Source: Variovorax sp. Root411 (lineage in GTDB: Bacteria > Pseudomonadota > Gammaproteobacteria > Burkholderiales > Burkholderiaceae_C). From it: a DNA stretch of 64,000 nucleotides. The notes under the pieces were generated by a model. It was not told where the DNA came from. It was given only the letters and a program-made list of their open reading frames with translations, and did not search any database. The position numbers and the translations under genes are program-made. The DNA lies in NCBI RefSeq assembly GCF_001425205.1, contig NZ_LMDW01000016.1, positions 496,001 through 560,000 of the forward strand, written 5' to 3'. Position 1 is the first letter of the stretch. Each line of letters opens with the position of its first letter. Positions 45,875-54,043 of this stretch are shown here, one piece after another.

Positions 45875-46921
45875 ATGTCGGCCATGGAATCCTTGATCGA
45901 ACAGCTATCCGACTCCGTCTCCTCGGCCAAGACGCTGGAAGACCTCGCACGCCCGATGCTCGAAATGCTCGAGGCGGCGACGGGCCTGGAGTCGGCCTAC
46001 TTCACGACCATCGACCTGGACAAGGGCCGACAGCACATCTTGTTCGCCCACAACGCCGGCGAATTGGCCCTGCCCGAAGGGGCACCGGTGCCTTGGGCCG
46101 ACACGCTCTGCCGGCACGCCCTCGAGGAAGGCCGCACCTATATGGACGACGCCGGCGGCTGCTGGGGCGATGCCGACGCCGCCCGCCGGCTCGGCATCCA
46201 GACCTGCGTGAGCACGCCGGTGACGACCGACAGCGGCGGCCTCATCGGCGCCCTGTGCGGTGCCAGCACACGACAGGTGCCGCTGCCGCCCCAGGCCGAG
46301 CCGGTGCTGCGGCTTTTCGCGCGGCTGATCGGCCAGCAGGTGGAGCGCGAATTGCTCGCGGCAAAGCTCAAGAAAGCCAACGCCCTGCTCGCCACCCACG
46401 CCGCGACCGACGCCCTCACAGGCCTGCCCAACCGCCGCGCCCTCGTCGATGCACTGCAGCGCATGCTGGCGCAAGGCGCGCGCAGCGGCCAGAGCGTGCT
46501 GGTCGGCTTCGTCGACATGGACAACTTCAAGAAGATCAACGAAACGCACGGCCACGAAGTCGGCGACGAGTTCCTGTCGGCCATGGCGAAGCAGCTCTCG
46601 GCCTCGGTGCGCGCGAGCGACATGCTGGCGCGCTTCGGCTCCGACGAATTCGTGGTGATCGGCCTCGGCCCCGCGCTGGACGAATCGCCGCGCACCGGGG
46701 CGCGGGCCATGGCCGACCGGCTGGCGGAAAACACCATCTGCGAGTTGAAGCTGCGGCACCTGACGATCGACTACGGCGGCGCCAGCGTCGGCGTGGTGGC
46801 CGTCGACCCACGCACCGTCTCCGCCGAGGCCGCCTTGCGCCAGGCCGACACCGCGATGCACGCCGTCAAGCAAAGCCGCCGGACCATGGTCCGCGACGCA
46901 GGGGCAACCGCGTCCAGCTGA
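45875..46921 (+). CDS. GAF-GGDEF protein, probable diguanylate cyclase
   Basis: A 348-residue cytosolic protein with a GAF sensor (about 15-160, from LEDLARPMLEMLEAATGLES) and a GGDEF domain from about 172 (TDALTGLPNRRALVD). The metal site FVDMDNFKKINETHGHEVGD is intact, and RASD keeps the RxxD inhibitory site. The signature reads GSDEF, with Ser for the second Gly, so activity is uncertain. Starts at 45875 or 45884 (MSAMESL) are both possible. It is convergent with the GGDEF-EAL gene, 19 bases away. Confidence 0.9.
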   Translation: MSAMESLIEQLSDSVSSAKTLEDLARPMLEMLEAATGLESAYFTTIDLDKGRQHILFAHNAGELALPEGAPVPWADTLCRHALEEGRTYMDDAGGCWGDADAARRLGIQTCVSTPVTTDSGGLIGALCGASTRQVPLPPQAEPVLRLFARLIGQQVERELLAAKLKKANALLATHAATDALTGLPNRRALVDALQRMLAQGARSGQSVLVGFVDMDNFKKINETHGHEVGDEFLSAMAKQLSASVRASDMLARFGSDEFVVIGLGPALDESPRTGARAMADRLAENTICELKLRHLTIDYGGASVGVVAVDPRTVSAEAALRQADTAMHAVKQSRRTMVRDAGATASS

Positions 46922-46940
46922 ACGGACGCCGCCGCAGCGC

Positions 46941-48290
46941 TCAGGCGCCGGGCATTGCCGCCGCGCTGGCACCCCACAGGGGCGCCTGCTCGTACTGCGC
47001 CACCCATTGCGCGATGTCCTTGGCCGCCATCGGCATTGCAATGCCGTAGCCCTGGGCGAGGGTGCACCCCAGTGCGAGCAGTTCTTCGCCCTGCTTCACC
47101 GTTTCGACGCCTTCGGCCACCGCCGTGAGTCCGAGCGCGTGGAGCAGCGCGATGATGCCCTGCACGATGGCATGGTCCTGGCCGTTGTCGAGCATGCCGC
47201 GCACGAACGACTGGTCGATCTTCACGGTCGACACCGGCAGCTGGCGCAGATAGGTGAGCGAGGAGTAGCCGGTGCCGAAGTCGTCGATGGTCACGCCCAC
47301 GCCCAGCGTCTTGCAGGCCTCGACGAACAGCGCGACATTCGCGAACTGGCTGATCGCCGTGGTTTCCAGGATCTCGAGCTCCAGCATGCCCGCACCCAGC
47401 TTCGGAAACTGCGACAGGTGCCGCGCGAGCCGTTCGACGAAATCCCAGCGCATCATGTGGCGCGGTGCCACGTTAACGCTCACCGAAATCTGCAGGCCCG
47501 CGAGGCGCCACTGGTGCGCTTGCCAAAGGGCCGTGGCAATGGCCCAGTCGCCGACCTGCTCGACCAGAACGTCGTCTTCGATCAGCGGTACGAACTGGGC
47601 CGGCGGCAACAGGCCCCGCTCGGGGTGCTGCCAGCGCAGCAGCGCCTCGACGCCGACCACCACGCCGCGATGCATATCGACCTTGGGCTGGTAGACCAGG
47701 AAGAACTCGCCTTGCAGCAGGCCCTCCTGGATCCGCTGGCGCTCGCGCACCACCTGCTCGTCGGCGCGTGCTTGGGGCGCGTCGAAGTAATGCACCTTGC
47801 CGTCGGCCGCGCGCTTGGCGAAGAAGGCTGCGTGCTGCGCCTGGCGCAGCGCGGTTTCGGGGGGCGGGCCATTGCTGTCGAGCAGCATGGCGCCGATGCT
47901 CGCGTCAATGCTGCCCGCCTGGTCATGCCAGCTCCAGGGCTCGGCGAGGGAGGCCTGGATGCGCTCCAGCACCTGGGTGCATTGCGAGGCTCCAAGGCCG
48001 GCAAACAGGGCCGCGAACTCGTCGCCGCCCACGCGGGCCATCACGCTCTCGCGCGGTAGCTGAGCCTTGATGCGGCGGGCCACCTCCTTCAGGGCGACAT
48101 TGCCCGCCACCATGCCAAGGCGGTCGTTCAGCAACGCAAATCGGTCCACGTCGATGTAGCAGACGGCAGCCAGGCGCTTGCCTGCACGGGCCCAGTCGTC
48201 CATCAACGGGCGCAGCACCTCGTCCGGCGGGAGACGTGCCGACCCGTCGTAGTACGACGGCAAAGAGACTGTGGGTTGCTTGTTCGACAA
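46941..48290 (-). CDS. GGDEF-EAL protein, probable c-di-GMP phosphodiesterase
   Basis: A 449-residue protein without transmembrane segments. The GGDEF domain (about 20-170) has an intact GGDEF at about 88-92 and YIDVDRFALLND. RESV in place of RxxD removes the inhibitory site. The EAL domain (about 190-435) keeps VGVEALLRWQHPE (EALLR), SVNVAPRHMM, ELEILETT, DDFGTGYSSL and VAEGVET, so hydrolysis is likely. Balance between the two activities is unknown. It faces the GAF-GGDEF gene tail to tail, so the two may adjust one local c-di-GMP pool. AT-rich palindromes lie upstream. Confidence 0.93.
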   Translation of the reverse strand: MSNKQPTVSLPSYYDGSARLPPDEVLRPLMDDWARAGKRLAAVCYIDVDRFALLNDRLGMVAGNVALKEVARRIKAQLPRESVMARVGGDEFAALFAGLGASQCTQVLERIQASLAEPWSWHDQAGSIDASIGAMLLDSNGPPPETALRQAQHAAFFAKRAADGKVHYFDAPQARADEQVVRERQRIQEGLLQGEFFLVYQPKVDMHRGVVVGVEALLRWQHPERGLLPPAQFVPLIEDDVLVEQVGDWAIATALWQAHQWRLAGLQISVSVNVAPRHMMRWDFVERLARHLSQFPKLGAGMLELEILETTAISQFANVALFVEACKTLGVGVTIDDFGTGYSSLTYLRQLPVSTVKIDQSFVRGMLDNGQDHAIVQGIIALLHALGLTAVAEGVETVKQGEELLALGCTLAQGYGIAMPMAAKDIAQWVAQYEQAPLWGASAAAMPGA

Positions 48291-48325
48291 AAGACTGGGG
48301 CTCCGAAGATCGCCGGCTATTGTTC

Positions 48326-48370
48326 CCCCAATTGGGGCGATTGCGTGCTTAGTAGCTAATATTAGTTACA
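48326..48370. promoter_or_regulatory. Two palindromes upstream of the GGDEF-EAL gene
   Basis: CCCCAATTGGGG (48326-48337) is a perfect 12-base palindrome. GTAGCTAATATTAGTTAC (48353-48370) is an 18-base palindrome with one mismatched pair around a perfect CTAATATTAG. They lie 36-80 bases before the ATG and are AT-rich against the GC-rich background, as expected for a promoter with an overlapping operator. Confidence 0.5.
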
Positions 48371-48414
48371 TGAGCGCTGCATCCACGCAACATTGAGCCT
48401 GCGCCATCGGCTCT

Positions 48415-48759
48415 TTAGCCGCAATAGGCACCCACCACGCGGCCCGTCGGATCGACCTGCACACTGAGCCTCGCCGTGTCCTGTGCTGGATCGGCCTTTT
48501 CCGCGGCAGGCACCGTACGTGCCAGGCGGGCGCCGGCGCGCTGGCGCATCTCTTCCAGCAGTTGCTGGCTGACGCGCAGGCCCAGGCCAAACCGGACGGC
48601 GGCAGCCTGGCAGGTTTCCGGCGGCGTAACGAAGCTCGGGGGTTCGGGGACTTCTGATGTCAGGGGCCGGTCGACCGGGGGCGTCTGGCAGCCAGCCAGC
48701 AAAAGGCCCATGGCCAGGGCCGGCAGGCCGATCCAGCAGCAGCCGTTGGTGATGCGCAT
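48415..48759 (-). CDS. I78-like peptidase inhibitor lipoprotein
   Basis: A 114-residue protein with a lipoprotein signal (LLLAGC lipobox). The mature part resembles family I78 peptidase inhibitors: ETCQAAAVRFGLGLRVS near its start, RAGARLARTVP in the middle and RLSVQVDPTGRVVGAYCG at the end, with two cysteines that could pair. The ATG at 48759 has AAGGAG about ten bases before it. I78 proteins inhibit serine or metallo-peptidases in the periplasm. It lies alone between the GGDEF-EAL and HAD genes. Confidence 0.78.
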   Translation of the reverse strand: MRITNGCCWIGLPALAMGLLLAGCQTPPVDRPLTSEVPEPPSFVTPPETCQAAAVRFGLGLRVSQQLLEEMRQRAGARLARTVPAAEKADPAQDTARLSVQVDPTGRVVGAYCG

Positions 48760-48943
48760 CTGTCTTGCTCCTTCTTCGAACTGCAACCTCAGGAGCTTAT
48801 TCAATTCCGAGGACGATCCCGCGGCACGGATTGAGCCATTGGATCTCAGAGCCTCAACAAAATCACGCAGGGGCCGTGCGGGGTCGCATTCGAAGCGTAT
48901 GCTGGAAGCGACGCGCGCAGTTCAGGCCCACCCGCCACACACC

Positions 48944-49621
48944 ATGACACCGCCCCCTGCCACCGTTTTCCTGATCGATGTCGACAACACCCTGCTCGAC
49001 AACGACGGCATCATCGCCGACCTTCGCACCCATCTCGAACAGTCCTTCGGCGCCGAAAGCGCCGACCGCTACTGGACGGCCTTCGAGCAATTGCGCAGCG
49101 AACTCGGCTACGTCGACTACCTCGGCGCCCTGCAGCGCTACCGCGCCGAGGAAAGCAGCCGCGGCATGAGCGATTCGCGGCTGCTGCTGATGTCGGAATT
49201 TCTCATCGACTACCCCTTTGCCGACCGGCTCTACCCCGGCGCGCTGGAGACGCTGAAGCACCTGCGCCAGCGCGGGCCCACGGTGATCCTGTCCGATGGG
49301 GACGTCGTGTTCCAGCCGCGCAAGGTACAGCGCTCGGGCCTTTGGGGCGCCACCGAGGGCCGCGTGCTGATCTACGTGCACAAGGAACAGATGCTTGACG
49401 CCGTCGAGCAGCGCTACCCCGCGCGGCACTACGTGATGCTCGACGACAAACTGCGCATCCTCTCGGCCATGAAGGCCGTCTGGGGATCGCGCCTGACGAC
49501 GGTCTTCGTGCGGCAGGGGCACTATGCGCTCGACACGCAGGCCAATGCCGCCTATGCGCCCGCCGACATCGCCATCGAGCGCATCGGCGACATCATCAAC
49601 CTCGACTTTCCATCTGCATGA
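48944..49621 (+). CDS. HAD-superfamily hydrolase
   Basis: A 225-residue phosphatase-like protein. HAD motif I is FLIDVDNTLLDNDG (DxD), motif II TVILSDGD, and MLDDKLRILSAMK serves as motif III/IV. It resembles phosphoglycolate phosphatase-type HADs with a helical cap. The frame is open further upstream, but the ATG at 48944 gives the normal distance to motif I. Its stop overlaps the pgm start by four bases, so a role in sugar-phosphate turnover with phosphoglucomutase is plausible but not proven. Confidence 0.88.
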   Translation: MTPPPATVFLIDVDNTLLDNDGIIADLRTHLEQSFGAESADRYWTAFEQLRSELGYVDYLGALQRYRAEESSRGMSDSRLLLMSEFLIDYPFADRLYPGALETLKHLRQRGPTVILSDGDVVFQPRKVQRSGLWGATEGRVLIYVHKEQMLDAVEQRYPARHYVMLDDKLRILSAMKAVWGSRLTTVFVRQGHYALDTQANAAYAPADIAIERIGDIINLDFPSA

Positions 49622-51282
49622 GCCAAGCAACCAACCCTCTCGCGGGAAAGCCCGCACCGATCGAACTGCTGGTTAACGTACCGCGCCTGATCTCCGCCTA
49701 CTACACCGGACGGCCCGATCCGTCGGTGCCCAGCCAGCGCGTGGCCTTCGGCACTTCGGGGCACCGCGGCTCCTCGTTCGACGATGCGTTCAACGAATGG
49801 CACGTGCTGGCGATCAGCCAGGCGATCTGCGACTACCGCAAGCAGAACGGCATCGATGGGCCGCTGTTCCTGGGCATCGACACGCATGCGCTGTCGACGC
49901 CGGCCTTCAACAGCGCGGTCGAAGTGCTCGCGGCCAATGGCGTCGAGCTGATGATCTCGAAGGACGACGAATACACGCCGACGCCGGCCGTGTCGCACGC
50001 GATCCTCGTCTACAACCGGGGGCGCACCAGCAGCACCGGGGGGCTGGCCGACGGCATCGTCATCACGCCCTCGCACAATCCACCCGAGAGCGGCGGCTTC
50101 AAGTACAACCCGCCGAACGGTGGACCGGCGGGCACCGACATCACCTCGACCGTCGAGGCGGCGGCCAACAGGATGCTGGCCAACGGGCTCGAAGGCGTGA
50201 AGCGCATGCCGCTCGCGCAGGCGCTGCGCGCCTCGACCACGCACCGGCACGACTACCTGAACACCTATGTCGAAGACCTGGCGCAGGTGCTCGACATGGA
50301 TGCCATTCGCGGCGTGAACATCGACCTGGGCGTCGACCCGCTGGGCGGCGCCGGCGTGCACTACTGGCCCGCGATTGCCGAGCGCTACAAGCTTTCGCGC
50401 CTGAAGGTGCTGAGCCAGGAGGTCGACCCGACCTTCCGCTTCATGTCGCTCGACTGGGACGGCCGCATCCGCATGGACCCCTCGTCGCCCGACGCGATGC
50501 ACAAGCTGATCGAACTGCAGGGCCGCTTCGGCATCGCCTTCGCCTGCGACACCGACCACGACCGCCACGGCATCGTGGCGGGCAGCACGGGCCTGATGCA
50601 GCCGAACAGTTACCTCGCGGTGATGATCGACTACCTCTACACGCACCGCCCGCAATGGCCGGCGCAGGCGGCGGTCGGCAAGACGGTGGTCAGCAGCCAG
50701 ATGATCGACCGCGTGACGGCGCGGCTCGGGCGCAGGCTGTACGAGGTCCCGGTGGGCTTCAAGTGGTTCGTCGACGGGCTGGTCGACGCGTCGCTGGCCT
50801 TTGGCGGCGAAGAAAGCGCGGGCGCGACCTTCCTGCGCAAGGACGGCTCGGTGTGGACCACCGACAAGGACGGCCTCGTGCCCGCCCTGCTCTCGGCCGA
50901 GATCGCCGCACGCACCGGGCGCGACCCCGGCGAGCGCTACGCCGCACTGACGCAGGCGCTGGGCCAGCCGGTGTCAGATCGCGTAGATGCGGCGGCCACT
51001 GTCGAGCAGAAGAAGCGGTTGTCGAGCCTGTCGCCCGAGCAGATCCGCTCGACCGAACTGGCGGGCAACCGGATCGTCAACGTGCTGAGTCATGCGCCGG
51101 GCAATGGCGCGGCCATCGGTGGCGTGAAGGTCGTGACAGAGAGCGGCTGGTTCGCGGCGCGGCCTTCCGGCACCGAGAACATCTACAAGATCTACGGCGA
51201 GAGCTTCAAGGGCAAGGACCACCTCGCGCGCATTCTCGAAGAAGCGCAGCAGGTGGTGGACGGGGCGCTGTCGGCGCCCTGA
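49618..51282 (+). CDS. pgm: Phosphoglucomutase (alpha-D-glucose-1,6-bisphosphate-dependent)
   Basis: A 554-residue mutase that interconverts glucose-1-phosphate and glucose-6-phosphate, linking glycolysis to polysaccharide synthesis. FGTSGHRGSSFDDAFNEWHV near residue 45 is the Pgm family mark. The phosphoserine loop is ITPSHNPPESGG near 150, the metal loop CDTDHDRHGIV near 310, the sugar loop FGGEESAGATFLRKDGS, and the phosphate site RPSGTENIYKIYGESF at the end. It is translationally coupled to the HAD gene upstream and convergent with hom. Confidence 0.96.
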   Translation: MSQATNPLAGKPAPIELLVNVPRLISAYYTGRPDPSVPSQRVAFGTSGHRGSSFDDAFNEWHVLAISQAICDYRKQNGIDGPLFLGIDTHALSTPAFNSAVEVLAANGVELMISKDDEYTPTPAVSHAILVYNRGRTSSTGGLADGIVITPSHNPPESGGFKYNPPNGGPAGTDITSTVEAAANRMLANGLEGVKRMPLAQALRASTTHRHDYLNTYVEDLAQVLDMDAIRGVNIDLGVDPLGGAGVHYWPAIAERYKLSRLKVLSQEVDPTFRFMSLDWDGRIRMDPSSPDAMHKLIELQGRFGIAFACDTDHDRHGIVAGSTGLMQPNSYLAVMIDYLYTHRPQWPAQAAVGKTVVSSQMIDRVTARLGRRLYEVPVGFKWFVDGLVDASLAFGGEESAGATFLRKDGSVWTTDKDGLVPALLSAEIAARTGRDPGERYAALTQALGQPVSDRVDAAATVEQKKRLSSLSPEQIRSTELAGNRIVNVLSHAPGNGAAIGGVKVVTESGWFAARPSGTENIYKIYGESFKGKDHLARILEEAQQVVDGALSAP

Positions 51283-51354
51283 AGGAATGCAGGCGCCGGT
51301 GCTGCGGCTGAACCCGGGCGACGATCTGCGCGCTTCGCTCGCGGCGTTCGTGGC

Positions 51355-52716
51355 TCAGCCTTCCAGCAGTTCCACGCACAGCGTCGCCACCGCGCCTGCC
51401 ACCTCGGAACGCGCCTGCAACGCATGCACGGCAAGGTCCAGCGTGCCCTGCTCCACGGGCGCGGTCAGCACCAGCACCTGCGGGCCGACGCCAGGGCGTT
51501 CAGCCGCCAGCGCGACCTGGCGCACCGGCACCTTCTGCTCAGCGAGGCAGGCCGTGACCGCCTGGATCTGGCTGACGGCGCGCACCGGCACCCGCAGGTA
51601 GTGCGAGGTGTGCACGGCGGCACGCGGCAACACCGCCAGGGCATTCGTCGCATGCTCATGCACACCGAGGTGCGGCACGTGCTGCGCGGCATTCACGCCG
51701 TCGAGCCGCGCCACATCCACGAGATCGGCAATCACCGCCGAGGCCGTCTGCTCCGAACCGGCGCCCGCACCGTAGTACATCGTCAGGCCCGCCGCATCGC
51801 TCTTGACCATGACGGCGTTCATCGAACCTTTCACATGGGCCATCAGGTGGTCGGCCGGCACCAGCGAGGGCTGCACGCGCAGTTCCACGCCGTCGGCCTG
51901 CCGGCGCGCCACGCCCAGCAGCTTGATGCGGTAGCCCAGTTGCTCCGCGCAGGCCACGTCCAGCCCTTGCAGGGCGGTGATGCCCTCCACTTGCACATCG
52001 GCGAAGCGCAGCGGCATGCCGAAGGCGTTGGCGGCCAGCAAAGACAGCTTGTGCGCAGCGTCGATGCCTTCGATGTCGAAGCTCGGGTCGGCCTCCGCAT
52101 AGCCCAGCGCCTGGGCTTGCGCGAGCGCGGCGGCGAAGTCCAGGCCTTCATCGCGCATCTTGCTCAGGATGAAATTGGTGGTGCCGTTGATGATGCCGGC
52201 CACCCACTCGATGCGGTTGGCCGCAAGGCCTTCGCGCAGCGCCTTGACGATGGGAATGCTCACGGCCACCGCCCCCTCGTAGGCCACGGCCACGCCCTGT
52301 TTTCGCGCGGCGGCGAAGATCTCGGCGCCGTGCACCGCGAGCAATGCCTTGTTGGCCGTGACCACGTGCTTGCCATGCGCGATGGCGGCCAGCACCCAGT
52401 CGCGTGCGGGCCCGGTGCCACCGGCCACCTCCACGACCACATCGACGTCGGGGTGCGTGGCGACCTGCATCGGGTCGGCCGTGAGCGCAACGCGCTCTCC
52501 CACGATGCCGGCGGCGCGCCCCAGGTTGCGCGCGGCAACGACCACCAGTTCGATAGCCCGGCCGGCCCGCGCCGCGATGTCGGCCTGGTTGCGCACGAGC
52601 ACGCGGAAGGTGCCCGAGCCCACGGTTCCGATACCGATCATCCCCACGCGCAGGGTACGGTTCAGCGCAGGGCGGCTGTGCAGGGGCTCGAGGGATTCAA
52701 CGGGATCGCGGTACAT
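51355..52716 (-). CDS. hom: Homoserine dehydrogenase
   Basis: A 453-residue enzyme that reduces aspartate semialdehyde to homoserine for threonine, isoleucine and methionine synthesis. The NAD(P) motif is MIGIGTVGSGTF. VTANKALLAVHG, GIINGTTNFILSKM and GYAEADPSFDIEGIDAAHKL cover the catalytic region. A C-terminal ACT-like domain starts near SHYLRVPVRAVSQIQ. The ATG at 52716 has GGAG six bases before it, better spaced than the ATG two codons earlier. No thrC follows, and it lies behind amino-acid transporter genes. A leader with Thr/Ile codons and a terminator precedes it, implying attenuation by threonine or isoleucine. Confidence 0.95.
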   Translation of the reverse strand: MYRDPVESLEPLHSRPALNRTLRVGMIGIGTVGSGTFRVLVRNQADIAARAGRAIELVVVAARNLGRAAGIVGERVALTADPMQVATHPDVDVVVEVAGGTGPARDWVLAAIAHGKHVVTANKALLAVHGAEIFAAARKQGVAVAYEGAVAVSIPIVKALREGLAANRIEWVAGIINGTTNFILSKMRDEGLDFAAALAQAQALGYAEADPSFDIEGIDAAHKLSLLAANAFGMPLRFADVQVEGITALQGLDVACAEQLGYRIKLLGVARRQADGVELRVQPSLVPADHLMAHVKGSMNAVMVKSDAAGLTMYYGAGAGSEQTASAVIADLVDVARLDGVNAAQHVPHLGVHEHATNALAVLPRAAVHTSHYLRVPVRAVSQIQAVTACLAEQKVPVRQVALAAERPGVGPQVLVLTAPVEQGTLDLAVHALQARSEVAGAVATLCVELLEG

Positions 52717-52731
52717 GGACATCTCCAGACG

Positions 52732-52763
52732 AAAAAACAAAACCCAGCTGCCAGAGCTGGGTT
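52732..52763 (-). terminator. Intrinsic terminator in the hom leader (attenuator)
   Basis: Read on the minus strand, AACCCAGCT-CTGGC-AGCTGGGTT is followed by TTGTTTTTT. The nine-base stem and T-run make a good intrinsic terminator. It ends only 15 bases before the hom ATG, too close for a hom promoter to lie between, so hom transcripts must read through it. Confidence 0.85.
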
Positions 52764-52790
52764 CATTCGTTCGGGGAGAGAGCGATACAC

Positions 52791-52834
52791 CAGGTGGCTG
52801 CCGGAACGGCCACCTGCGCGTGCTCAGGTGGCCG
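52791..52834 (-). promoter_or_regulatory. Mutually exclusive hairpins in the hom leader
   Basis: On the minus strand segment 1, CGGCCACCTG (52825-52834, covering the last leader codons), is a perfect complement of segment 2, CAGGTGGCCG (52807-52816). Segment 2 is also complementary over eight bases to segment 3, GCCACCTG (52791-52798). So 1:2 and 2:3 cannot form together, as in amino-acid attenuators. How the 2:3 form would block the downstream terminator is not obvious by eye. Confidence 0.7.
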
Positions 52835-52949
52835 CGGTGGTAATGGTGGTAATCATTCGAGCAACGACCATCGCCTGCGCGGAGGCAGGCGGCATCATGC
52901 GAGCCATCAGGGCTGCGTTGGATGCGGGGTGGGAATTGTTGCTCGGCAT
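52824..52949 (-). CDS. Candidate Thr/Ile leader peptide for hom
   Basis: A 41-codon frame from ATG 52949, ending in MITTITTAAT and stop. Five threonine and two isoleucine codons fall in the last nine, resembling the TTITTTITITT run of E. coli ThrL. Internal ATGs at 52907, 52898, 52895, 52871 and 52856 could also start shorter versions, and VV precedes the last of them. No clear ribosome site is seen for any. The final codons form segment 1 of the leader hairpin, so a ribosome stalled at Thr codons would cover it. The exact start is uncertain; the codon run and its placement are the evidence. Confidence 0.65.
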   Translation of the reverse strand: MPSNNSHPASNAALMARMMPPASAQAMVVARMITTITTAAT

Positions 52950-52959
52950 GAAGGCCCGG

Positions 52960-52991
52960 AGTGTACAGGAGCCTGCCGCCGCCGGGCTCAA
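52960..52991 (-). promoter_or_regulatory. Candidate hom leader promoter
   Basis: On the minus strand TTGAGC (52986-52991) is followed after 18 or 20 bases by TGTACA/TACACT (52960-52967). A transcript would begin near 52953, just before the leader frame. The boxes match consensus only partly, and the -35 overlaps the end of the permease gene. Confidence 0.35.
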
Positions 52992-54043
52992 GGCGCGGCC
53001 GACAGGCGTTTTTCAAGCCACACGCTGTAGCGGGAGAGCCCGAAACACAGCACCCAGTACACGGCCGCGATGAAGAGATAGCCCTCGAGGTAGAACGGCC
53101 GCCACGTCGGATCGCCGCCCAGCGCCAGGCCCAGCGCACCGGTCAACTCGAACAGGCCGACCACGGTGACGAGCGAGGTGTCTTTCAGCGTACCGACCAC
53201 GCTGTTGGTCAGTGCGGGCACCACGAGGCGCAGCGCCTGCGGCAGCACGATGTCGCGCTGCACCGGCCAGCGGCCAAAGCCCAGCGCCATCGCCACTTCG
53301 GTCTGCCCGCGGGGCACGGCCTGCAAGCCGCCGCGGATGATCTCGGCCAGATACGCCGCCACGAACAGCGTGAGCCCCGCGAGCACGCGCACCAGCACAT
53401 CGGGCTGCCATCCGGCCGGCCACAGCAGCGGCAACAGGAACGAGGCCATGAACAGCACCGAGATCAGCGGTACGCCGCGCACCAGCTCGATGTAGCTCGC
53501 ACTCAGCGTGCGCACCACAGGCCAGCCCGAGCGGCGACCGAGCGCCAGCAATAGTGCGAGCGGAAAGGCCAGCGCCAGCCCCACCACCGCGAGCCCGATG
53601 GTCAGCGGCAGGCCGCCCCAGCGGCTCGTCGGCACATGGCTCAGTCCCAGGACGCCGCCACGCATCAGCAGCACGAACAGCAGCAGCGCGCCGATCCACA
53701 GCGGCACGAGCCACCAGCGCCAGCTCCGCGGCCAGGCGCTGAGCAGCGTAACGGCGGACAGCACGACGACCGCGATCGCCGGGCGCCATTGCTCTTCATA
53801 CGGAAAGCGCCCGAACAGCATCGGACGCCACTTCTCGGCCACCACGCCCCAGCAGGCGCCATGTTGCACGGCCCGGCAAGCCTCGGCATCGGGCCGGAAC
53901 ACCGCATGCACGATGCCCCACTCGACGGCGTGGAAGCCGCCCCACGCGAGCAGCGCCAGCAACAGCACCGTCGCCAGTGCCCGCAGCGGCGAACCCCAGA
54001 GTTCGCTGCGCCACACGATGGGCCCTTGCGCGACGTTCCTCAT
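52988..54043 (-). CDS. Amino-acid ABC transporter permease (AapM-like)
   Basis: A 351-residue permease of the His/Glu/Gln/Arg family with about eight hydrophobic helices. The cytoplasmic coupling loop is AMALGFGRWPVQRDIVLPQA, followed by LVVPALTNSVVGTLKDTSL, both typical of polar amino-acid importers. SYIELVRGVPLISVLFM is also conserved. The ATG at 54043 overlaps the stop of the AapQ-like gene by four bases. No ATPase gene follows. Downstream is the hom leader instead. Confidence 0.93.
   Translation of the reverse strand: MRNVAQGPIVWRSELWGSPLRALATVLLLALLAWGGFHAVEWGIVHAVFRPDAEACRAVQHGACWGVVAEKWRPMLFGRFPYEEQWRPAIAVVVLSAVTLLSAWPRSWRWWLVPLWIGALLLFVLLMRGGVLGLSHVPTSRWGGLPLTIGLAVVGLALAFPLALLLALGRRSGWPVVRTLSASYIELVRGVPLISVLFMASFLLPLLWPAGWQPDVLVRVLAGLTLFVAAYLAEIIRGGLQAVPRGQTEVAMALGFGRWPVQRDIVLPQALRLVVPALTNSVVGTLKDTSLVTVVGLFELTGALGLALGGDPTWRPFYLEGYLFIAAVYWVLCFGLSRYSVWLEKRLSAAP

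Noticed and set aside
52741..52763. The hairpin before hom read as a plain terminator for the amino-acid transporter operon
   Set aside because: It lies over 220 bases after the transporter stop and only 15-24 bases before the hom start, leaving no room for a hom promoter downstream, so it must act inside the hom leader.
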